From positions 1,178,001 to 1,242,000 of the forward strand of contig NZ_AEUT02000001.1 of NCBI RefSeq assembly GCF_000187935.1: 64,000 bases of DNA, read 5' to 3'. This DNA comes from Streptococcus parauberis NCFD 2020 (lineage in GTDB: Bacteria > Bacillota > Bacilli > Lactobacillales > Streptococcaceae). Positions 57,765 to 64,000 of this stretch are shown piece after piece. The notes below the pieces were generated by a model that made no database searches, had not been told where the DNA came from, and worked only from the letters and a program-made list of their open reading frames with translations. Positions within the stretch are counted from its first letter, which is position 1. The number at the start of each line of letters is the position of its first letter. Both the position numbers and the translations under genes were made by a program.

Positions 57765-59060
57765 TTATAACGATTGGTCGTTACGATCAATCATTTTGAG
57801 GAATGGGAACCAAATTAATCCAATCACAACAACTTGAACCAACTGCAATAATGACCCCATAATTGAGTTAGTAGCTAAGAATCCTGAAATAAAGATTGGC
57901 ATTGTCCATGGTACTTGAGCACCTGTTGTTAGAGGCACTATACCACTAGCAAACCCTAGGTAAGCAATAATGACTGAAACAATTGGTGCTAATAACCAAG
58001 GGATAAAGATGCTAGCATTCATAACAATTGGTAAACCAAAGATAACTGGTTCATTTACGTTGAAGATACCAGGTCCTAAGGCAAAGCGACCAACTTCTTT
58101 ATATTGTTTATGCTTCATAAAGAATGCCATAATTAAAACCACTATTAAGGTCGAACCAGAACCACCTAAACCAACTGTAAAAGTATCCATGAATGATTTA
58201 GTAACAATATGACCATGTTTAGCTAAAGCATCAGCCCCTTGCTGGGTTAATTGAGCATTATCTAACATGTTTGTTTGCCAAAACGGCTCAAATACAGAAT
58301 TGACAATAACTTGTCCATGCAAACCAAAGAACCATAAGAATTGAACAAAGAAGAGAGCTACAATTGTCGCTGGTAAACTTGTTCCTAAACCAGTCAATGG
58401 CTTTTGGATAAGATTATAAATGACATCATGTAGATTGGTTTTAAACAAGCCAACCATAATGGCATTAACAATTAAGAAGGAAAGTAATGTCCCAATTGCT
58501 GGAATTAAAGCTGAGAAAGATTTTGAAACTGCTGGTGGAACACTCTCAGGCATTTTAATCGTAAAGCCTCGTTTTGTTAAATAGACAAACAATTTAGCAG
58601 CTAAGAATGAAGCAATAATACCTAGAAACATCCCTTTGGCACCAAGGCGATCAAGACTCAAGGCACCATTTGCAGTTGCAGCAACTTTACCATCTTCACC
58701 AAAGACATCAAAGAAAAAGGGTGTTAGAACTAAGAATGAAGCTAGGGAAACAACTGCAGCATAGATACCTTCTTCCATTTCTTCTGCTTTAGCCATATAA
58801 TAACCAATTCCTAATGAAACAAAAACAGTCATAATCGACATAGTTGCACTTTGACCATTTCCAAATAGAGTTGAAAATTGTGCTTTTAAACTATCTGGCC
58901 AAAACGGTAGATTATTGAAAACAACAATCAAAGAACCAAACATTGTCAACGGAAAAGATAGCATGAAAGCATCACGAAGGACTAATAAGTATTTATTATT
59001 CCCTAAAACTGTTGCCACAGGCAAGACCTTTTCACTTAGCATATCCATAAATTTATTCAT
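57765..59060 (-). CDS. PTS lactose/cellobiose-family EIIC component
   Basis: Membrane permease of 431 residues with about ten hydrophobic segments, of the CelB/LacE family. The conserved FGLHGQVIVNSVFEPFWQ and GPGIFNVNEPVIFGLPIV motifs line the sugar site. EIIA and EIIB partners must come from elsewhere in the genome. It is transcribed with the bgl gene from a promoter bearing two palindromic operators and probably controlled by the RpiR-type gene upstream. Confidence 0.9.
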   Translation of the reverse strand: MNKFMDMLSEKVLPVATVLGNNKYLLVLRDAFMLSFPLTMFGSLIVVFNNLPFWPDSLKAQFSTLFGNGQSATMSIMTVFVSLGIGYYMAKAEEMEEGIYAAVVSLASFLVLTPFFFDVFGEDGKVAATANGALSLDRLGAKGMFLGIIASFLAAKLFVYLTKRGFTIKMPESVPPAVSKSFSALIPAIGTLLSFLIVNAIMVGLFKTNLHDVIYNLIQKPLTGLGTSLPATIVALFFVQFLWFFGLHGQVIVNSVFEPFWQTNMLDNAQLTQQGADALAKHGHIVTKSFMDTFTVGLGGSGSTLIVVLIMAFFMKHKQYKEVGRFALGPGIFNVNEPVIFGLPIVMNASIFIPWLLAPIVSVIIAYLGFASGIVPLTTGAQVPWTMPIFISGFLATNSIMGSLLQLVQVVVIGLIWFPFLKMIDRNDQSL

Positions 59061-59105
59061 GGTAATCTCCTTTAAACTAGTGAATAGTATTTTTTATGTA
59101 AGGCT

Positions 59106-59163
59106 ATTATACCATGTTTGAAATTTATTTCAATACTAATTTTTATATTGAAATTTATTTTAA
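59106..59163 (-). promoter_or_regulatory. Promoter and tandem RpiR-type operators of the beta-glucoside genes
   Basis: Minus strand -10 TATAAT (59106-59111) and -35 TTGAAA (59128-59133), spacer 16. TTGAAATTTATTTCAA (59118-59133) is a near-perfect palindrome covering the -35. A second copy, TTGAAATTTATTTTAA (59148-59163), starts 30 bases later and overlaps the end of the regulator gene. The spacing of three helix turns suggests cooperative binding. Confidence 0.7.
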
Positions 59164-59931
59164 TTCTTGATTGACATAAGCTGCTAATATTTCAGAGAAA
59201 ATTGAAAACTGAAGACGATTATCCAATTGATAGAATTCACCGCTAGTATTGGTTAATTGTTGCAAATTCGAAGGTAAAACAAATAAGTGGTCAGCAAAGT
59301 CACGGACATATGGATTATCGACCATAGTTAAGATAATTATTTTAGCACCTACTTCTTTTGCTGCTGTAAATAATTCTTGAAAATCCTTATTACCCGAAAC
59401 AGTATAAAAAATCAAAACATCATCTGCACTTAAATTACGAGCTAGATAAAGCATCTTGGTCTTACTAGTAATACTTTCCGTATAAACATCCTGATAAAGC
59501 AAGAGATAAACCAACTCCTCGGCCCGCAAACCCGAACTCCCAATTCCGAGAATTCTGACTCGACTAGCTTCAAGAATAATTCGTGCCACCTGCTGTAAAT
59601 CTTCTTCTTTCAGATGCCCCTGAATGACATCAATAGTATCCCGATAGTTTGACAAAACTTGATCACGGACCGTTGCACCTTCAGCAAGCTCCTTGCCTGG
59701 TTTGTCTTTTGCATAATTTTCTAGGTCCATTTTGAAATCGGCCAAGCCTTTATAACCAATTTTTTGGGCTAGACGAACCAATGCAGCTGGCGAGGTGTTC
59801 ATCACCTTAGCTGCCCCTTGTACACTATTTTCCGTTAAAAATTCTGGATTTTGTATTAAATAATTAGATATTTTCTTATCTGTTTTAGTCAGATTTGTAA
59901 ATTGAACAGATATACGTTCTTTAAAGTCCAT
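59155..59931 (-). CDS. RpiR/MurR-family regulator with SIS domain
   Basis: Sugar-phosphate-responsive regulator of 258 residues from ATG 59931, 5 bases after GGAG; the longer frame's ATG is rejected. The N-terminal HTH (about 30-60: SVQGAAKVMNTSPAALVRLAQKIGYKG) is followed by a SIS domain with ILGIGSSGLRAEELVYLL. It should sense a phosphorylated glucoside and control the EIIC-bgl genes through the tandem operators just downstream. Confidence 0.9.
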   Translation of the reverse strand: MDFKERISVQFTNLTKTDKKISNYLIQNPEFLTENSVQGAAKVMNTSPAALVRLAQKIGYKGLADFKMDLENYAKDKPGKELAEGATVRDQVLSNYRDTIDVIQGHLKEEDLQQVARIILEASRVRILGIGSSGLRAEELVYLLLYQDVYTESITSKTKMLYLARNLSADDVLIFYTVSGNKDFQELFTAAKEVGAKIIILTMVDNPYVRDFADHLFVLPSNLQQLTNTSGEFYQLDNRLQFSIFSEILAAYVNQELK

Positions 59932-59992
59932 TTCTACTCCATTAGTCATTTTATACTAAAATAGTATCATCTCTTGGAAACAAAAGAAAGAG

Positions 59993-60026
59993 AAAAACCA
60001 CTTAAAATACTGTTTAAGTGGTTTTT
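59993..60026 (-). terminator. Terminator of scrAK
   Basis: AAAAACCACTTAAA / TTTAAGTGGTTTTT with a short loop, right after the scrK stop. Confidence 0.92.
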
Positions 60027-60030
60027 CTGA

Positions 60031-60912
60031 TTATTGACCAGCTACTAATTTAGCTAATGCAAAATTTCCAAGAGTAGCGGAGCCATTTTCAGCAATTGCT
60101 GGTGTAACAATGTAATCTTTCAAGTCAGGAACAGGTAAGTAGCCTTGCATTAATTCCTCAAAAGCTTGATGAACCCGAGTGACCATATGTGACTGTGCCA
60201 TCACACCGCCACCAAAAACAATCACTTGTGGACGATAGAGCATGGTCGCTTGCAATGCTGCTTGAGCAATGTAAAAGGCTTGAACATCCCAAACGGCTGA
60301 ATTTTCTTCAATTAGCTCGCCACGAATTCCAGTTCTTGCTTCCAAACTTGGTCCAGCTGCCATGCCTTCCAAGCATCCTTTGTGGAATGGGCATACGCCA
60401 GTAAAATTAGTTTCAATATCATTTGTATGAGCCATCACATAAGTATGACCAGCTTCAGTGTGGCCAAGCCCCCCGATGAAACGTCCATCCTGGATAGCCC
60501 CAGCACCAATGCCAGTTCCAATAGTATAGTAAACTAAGCTATCAACACCTTTACGTACCAGCATTTCTCCATATGCCGAACTGTTAACATCAGTTGTGAA
60601 ATAAACGGGTACTTGTAAGGCATCTTTAATTTTTCCAAGTAAATCAACATTTGCCCAGTTTGGCTTAGGGGTTGTTGTAATGTAACCATAAGTTTCTGAT
60701 TTTTCATCTATATCAATCGGACCAAAAGAACCAATGGCAAGCCCTACCAAATCATCTTTAAAGTCTTGGAAAAAAGCAATGGTTGCAGCTATGGTTTCTT
60801 CAGGATTGGTAGTTGGAAACTGACCCTTAGCAACTATTTCTAAGTCATCATTACCAACAGCACAAATAAATTTTGTCCCACCAGCTTCTAAACTTCCGTA
60901 TAATTTTCTCAT
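60031..60912 (-). CDS. scrK: Fructokinase (ROK family)
   Basis: ATP-dependent kinase of 293 residues from ATG 60912 (MRKLYGSLEAGGTKF), 5 bases after AAAGGAG; 28 codons of in-frame extension are rejected. N-terminal phosphate motif GSLEAGGTKF, ROK zinc site GHTEAGHTYV...CPFHKGCLEG. It phosphorylates the fructose set free when ScrB cleaves sucrose-6-P. It lies 134 bases downstream of scrA on the same strand. Confidence 0.94.
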   Translation of the reverse strand: MRKLYGSLEAGGTKFICAVGNDDLEIVAKGQFPTTNPEETIAATIAFFQDFKDDLVGLAIGSFGPIDIDEKSETYGYITTTPKPNWANVDLLGKIKDALQVPVYFTTDVNSSAYGEMLVRKGVDSLVYYTIGTGIGAGAIQDGRFIGGLGHTEAGHTYVMAHTNDIETNFTGVCPFHKGCLEGMAAGPSLEARTGIRGELIEENSAVWDVQAFYIAQAALQATMLYRPQVIVFGGGVMAQSHMVTRVHQAFEELMQGYLPVPDLKDYIVTPAIAENGSATLGNFALAKLVAGQ

Positions 60913-61046
60913 TTTATCTCCTTTTATGAAGCGTTTTCTTCTTTTTATTATAGGTGTTTCACTCATGTTAGGCAAGTTAATATCAAAAAATTTCATAATA
61001 AAATTGCTAAATAGATAACAAAAAGGCTAGTTTCCTAGCCCTTCTA

Positions 61047-62945
61047 TTACTTTACAGTGATAATTTCTTGACCTGTTGTTAAAGCTTCTGAGTCATGAAG
61101 TGTAACTTTAGCATAATCTGCTGTATTTGTAACAATCACCATTGTCGTGTCATCAAGACCAGCTGAAGCAATTCGAACTGAATCAAAACGACCTAATAAG
61201 TCACCTTTTTTAACTTTTTGACCAACCTTAGCTACTGCTTCAAAACCATCGCCTGCCATTGAAACTGTATCAATACCAATATGAATAAGTACCTCTGCAC
61301 CTAAATCAGACTTAATTGCAAAAGCATGACCTGTCTCGAAAGCAACTTCAATAGTTCCATCTACTGGAGAGTATACAGCATCTCCGCTTGGCTTAATAGC
61401 AATTCCTTTACCCATCGCTCCTGATGAGAATACTGGATCAGTTACTTGATCAAGGGCTTGATAAGTTCCTTCTAAAGGACTAACAATTGTTTCTTCTTTT
61501 AAACTTGACTGTGCATTTTCAGCAATTGGTGTTTGTGCTTCTGATGATAAAGCAACAGTTTCTGTTGCTTCCTCTTCCTTGTAACCCCAAACATAAGAGA
61601 TAGCAAAGGCAACTGATAAACCAGTAAGAAGAGTAATGATATAAGGAATTAATTGTCCATTTAAGTAAAGTAATGTTCCTGGCAATACTGTAATACCAAA
61701 ACCAGTCCCAGCAAGATTAAATAATCCGGCAACCCAACCAGCTACTGCACCACCAAGTAAACCTGAGACAAATACTTTTGGATAACGTAAGTTAACCCCA
61801 AAGATAGCTGGCTCTGTAATACCTAGTAAGGCAGAAAATGTAGAAGGGAAAGCTAATCCTTTAAGTTTAAGTGATTTTGTTTTAACACCAACTGCTAGAG
61901 TTGCTCCAGCTTGTGCAGCAGTAGCTGCTGTTAAGTAGGCATTAAACGGATCTTTTCCAGTATTGGCAATTAATTGAGCTTCAAGGAAATTGAAGATATG
62001 GTGAATACCTGTTACTACGATTAACTGTTGGATACCACCAATAATCAAACCAGCAATCCCAAATGGTAAATGGAGAACTGCTTGAGTACCAGCTAAAACA
62101 ACATTTTCAAGTGAGTGGAAAACAGGACCAATAACAAATAAACCAAGGGCACTCATAATCGCAAACGTTAAGAATGGTGTTGCTAATAAATCTAAAGCTT
62201 CTGGTACTTTTTTATGTAACCATTTTTCAAGCTTGGCACCAACTAAACCAACGAAGAAGGCTGGTAGGACTGTTCCTTGGTAGCCAACAACGGGAATAAA
62301 ACCAAAGAAAGTTAAAGGTTTAACATCACCACCTGAGGCAACAACCCATGCATTTGGTAATTCATTTGAGACAAGCATCAAACCAAGTACGATACCAATT
62401 AGTGGATTCCCACCAAAGACACGAAAGGCAGACCAAGCAACCAAGGCTGGTAAATAAACAAATGCTGTATCAGTAAGGATGCGTGTATACATTAAGAAGT
62501 TTTCACCATAATGATGAATACCTAATAAATCCATAATTGCAGGTTGTGTAACTAAACCACGAACTCCCATGAATAAACCAGTCGCAACAATTGCTGGAAT
62601 GATTGGGACAAAAACGTCACCAAAGGTACGAATTGCACGTTGGAACATATTTCCTTGTTGGGCAGCTTCGGATTTTTGTTCACCAGTAGATGCAGTTGGT
62701 AAACCAAGTGCTACCACTTCATCATAAATTTTGTTAACAGTACCTGTACCAAAAATCATTTGATATTGACCAGAGTTGAAAAAGGCACCTTTGACTTTTT
62801 CAATGTTCTCAGCTTTTTCTTTATCAATTTTGTTTTCATCAATAACCATGACACGTAAACGCGTTGCACAGTGTGCGACACTTCTAACATTTTCACGACC
62901 ACCAATTGCATCAATGACTTCTTTTGCAATTTGTTTGTTGTCCAT
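61047..62945 (-). CDS. scrA: PTS sucrose-specific EIIBCA component
   Basis: Sucrose transporter of 632 residues, domains in the order EIIB-EIIC-EIIA. EIIB Cys26 in VAHCATRLRV, a ten-helix EIIC (about 105-465), a linker rich in Glu/Ala/Ser, and EIIA with His555 in AEVLIHIGIDTVSM. It takes in sucrose as sucrose-6-phosphate. Divergent from scrB and followed by scrK. Confidence 0.96.
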   Translation of the reverse strand: MDNKQIAKEVIDAIGGRENVRSVAHCATRLRVMVIDENKIDKEKAENIEKVKGAFFNSGQYQMIFGTGTVNKIYDEVVALGLPTASTGEQKSEAAQQGNMFQRAIRTFGDVFVPIIPAIVATGLFMGVRGLVTQPAIMDLLGIHHYGENFLMYTRILTDTAFVYLPALVAWSAFRVFGGNPLIGIVLGLMLVSNELPNAWVVASGGDVKPLTFFGFIPVVGYQGTVLPAFFVGLVGAKLEKWLHKKVPEALDLLATPFLTFAIMSALGLFVIGPVFHSLENVVLAGTQAVLHLPFGIAGLIIGGIQQLIVVTGIHHIFNFLEAQLIANTGKDPFNAYLTAATAAQAGATLAVGVKTKSLKLKGLAFPSTFSALLGITEPAIFGVNLRYPKVFVSGLLGGAVAGWVAGLFNLAGTGFGITVLPGTLLYLNGQLIPYIITLLTGLSVAFAISYVWGYKEEEATETVALSSEAQTPIAENAQSSLKEETIVSPLEGTYQALDQVTDPVFSSGAMGKGIAIKPSGDAVYSPVDGTIEVAFETGHAFAIKSDLGAEVLIHIGIDTVSMAGDGFEAVAKVGQKVKKGDLLGRFDSVRIASAGLDDTTMVIVTNTADYAKVTLHDSEALTTGQEIITVK

Positions 62946-62971
62946 TCTGCAAAATCTCCTTTAATTTTTAA

Positions 62972-63105
62972 GTGAAACCGTTTCACCTCTTGTATATTAT
63001 TTTAGCATGTCAAAAATATATGTCAAGCGTTTGACATATATTTTTTTATTTGGCTATTTATTGTTGATTTTACGAAGGAAAACGTTTAATATAATAGTAT
63101 ATAAT
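62972..63105. promoter_or_regulatory. Divergent scrA/scrB control region
   Basis: A 26-base palindrome (63016-63041; 11-base arms, core TCAA-GCGT-TTGA) holds a TTGACA on each strand. scrA: -35 63021-63026 with TAAAAT at 62999-63004, spacer 16. scrB: two TATAAT candidates (63090-63095, 63100-63105). GTGAAACCGTTTCAC (62972-62986) lies downstream of the scrA start and fits a LacI-family ScrR or CcpA operator. One repressor bound at the palindrome would block both promoters. Confidence 0.75.
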
Positions 63106-63124
63106 AAAATGAAAGAGAGCCAAT

Positions 63125-64000
63125 ATGGAATTACCAAAAGAAGTCCGTTATAAGCCCTATGACCAATGGACAAGAGCAGAAATTGAAAAAATAGAGGAAC
63201 GTGTCAGTCAATCTCCTTGGCACTGCACCTATCATATTGAAGCAAAAACTGGCTTGTTAAATGACCCTAATGGCTTCTCTTATTTTGATGGGCAATATCA
63301 TCTCTTCTATCAAAACTGGCCATTTGGTGCAGCTCATGGATTGAAACAGTGGGTTCATCTGGTGTCTAAGGATCTTGTCCATTTTACTGAGACAGGAAGT
63401 AAATTGCTGCCTGACCATGCAAACGATAGTCACGGAGCTTACTCTGGATCAGCTTATGCTATCGGCGAAAAACTCTTCCTTTTTTATACAGGAAATGTTC
63501 GTGATCAAGATTGGGTCCGCCATCCCTTACAGGTTGGGGCTTTTATGGATAAAGAAGGTCATATTGAGAAATTCGATCAGGTCTTAATCGAACAGCCTGG
63601 AGATGTGACAGATCATTTCCGCGATCCCCAAATTTTCAAATTTCACGAACAATTCTACGCTATTGTCGGCGGTCAAAATACAGCTAAGCAAGGCATTATC
63701 AAACTGTACAAAGCTGTGAATAATCATGTTGATAACTGGCAATTTGTGGCTGATTTGGATTTTGATAATAGTGGAACAGCCTACATGATTGAGTGTCCAA
63801 ACTTGGTTTTTGTTGATGGGAAACCAGTACTCATCTTTAGTCCACAAGGCTTGTCACGAGAGGAGTTAAACTATACTAACATCTACCCAAATACATATAA
63901 GATTTTTGAAAGTTTTGATCCAGAAAATGGGAAATTAATTGGCCCAGGAAATTTAGAAAATCTAGATTTTGGATTTGAAGCCTATGCTACGCAGGCTTTT
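63125..64000 (+). CDS. scrB: Sucrose-6-phosphate hydrolase (GH32), N-terminal part
   Basis: The first 292 codons are seen; the gene continues past base 64000. It cleaves sucrose-6-phosphate into glucose-6-phosphate and fructose. The GH32 nucleophile motif is NDPNG (Asp47) and the transition-state motif is FRDPQIFKF. ATG 63125 follows a weak GAAAGAGAG. A scrR repressor gene usually lies downstream, outside the window. Confidence 0.94.
   Translation, partial: MELPKEVRYKPYDQWTRAEIEKIEERVSQSPWHCTYHIEAKTGLLNDPNGFSYFDGQYHLFYQNWPFGAAHGLKQWVHLVSKDLVHFTETGSKLLPDHANDSHGAYSGSAYAIGEKLFLFYTGNVRDQDWVRHPLQVGAFMDKEGHIEKFDQVLIEQPGDVTDHFRDPQIFKFHEQFYAIVGGQNTAKQGIIKLYKAVNNHVDNWQFVADLDFDNSGTAYMIECPNLVFVDGKPVLIFSPQGLSREELNYTNIYPNTYKIFESFDPENGKLIGPGNLENLDFGFEAYATQAF

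Overview
The window is chromosomal DNA of a low-GC Firmicute, almost certainly a pyogenic-group Streptococcus (S. uberis/S. parauberis-like). The grounds are the manLMN-manO order, the streptococcal fabM-fabT-fabH-acpP-fabK-D-G-F-accB-fabZ-accCDA cluster, hrcA-grpE-dnaK-dnaJ with CIRCE, gatCAB, codY-pncA, secA-acpS-alr-recG, and the scr sucrose locus. The species is inferred, not proven. No rRNA, tRNA, CRISPR array, prophage or intact IS was found.

Layout. 1-3.9 kb: tail of a HAD phosphatase, then the glucose/mannose PTS manLMN behind a promoter with a cre-like site, and manO. 3.9-7.3 kb: a membrane acyltransferase, serS behind a T-box leader, and a lipoprotein M15 carboxypeptidase. 7.3-17.9 kb: the complete type II fatty acid synthesis cluster on the minus strand, with three FabT-type operators. 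18.1-23.3 kb: dnaJ, a strongly structured non-coding element, dnaK, grpE and hrcA. 23.3-27.1 kb: a GH73-like protein with an altered catalytic position, a second M15 peptidase, a histidine phosphatase, a UPF0210 protein and an ACT protein. 27.1-28.5 kb: an accessory-looking stretch with a candidate small RNA and several small genes of unknown function. 28.6-30.7 kb: GlsB-like protein, DMT transporter, and a divergent stand-alone purC-like gene with a PurBox-like site.

30.8-38.3 kb: gatCAB, then a ccpN-like/PDRP/ppdK operon for regulated pyruvate-to-PEP conversion. 38.4-39.0 kb: decayed hydroxyacyl-CoA dehydrogenase and IS3-family remnants. 39.0-41.7 kb: a reactive-sulfur cluster (rhodanese, CoA-disulfide reductase-rhodanese, rhodanese) divergent from a CsoR/CstR regulator that lacks the usual second cysteine. 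41.8-55.9 kb: pncA, codY (perfect CodY box at its own promoter), aminotransferase, usp, a HAD plus pyrophosphohydrolase fusion, asparaginase, aldo/keto reductase, recG, alr, acpS, secA, manA. 56.3-60 kb: a beta-glucoside locus (bgl, EIIC, RpiR regulator) with tandem operators. 60-64 kb: scrK and scrA divergent from scrB, which runs off the end.

Themes are sugar import under CcpA, ScrR and RpiR-type control, lipid synthesis under FabT, and PEP supply under a CcpN-like regulator. Many starts were moved from the longest reading frame to the codon with a well-spaced ribosome binding site; each case is stated. The most interesting unexplained items are the candidate sRNA at 27.3 kb, the dnaK-dnaJ spacer element, the single-cysteine CstR-like regulator, the divergent PurC, and the CIRCE-like terminator upstream of hrcA.
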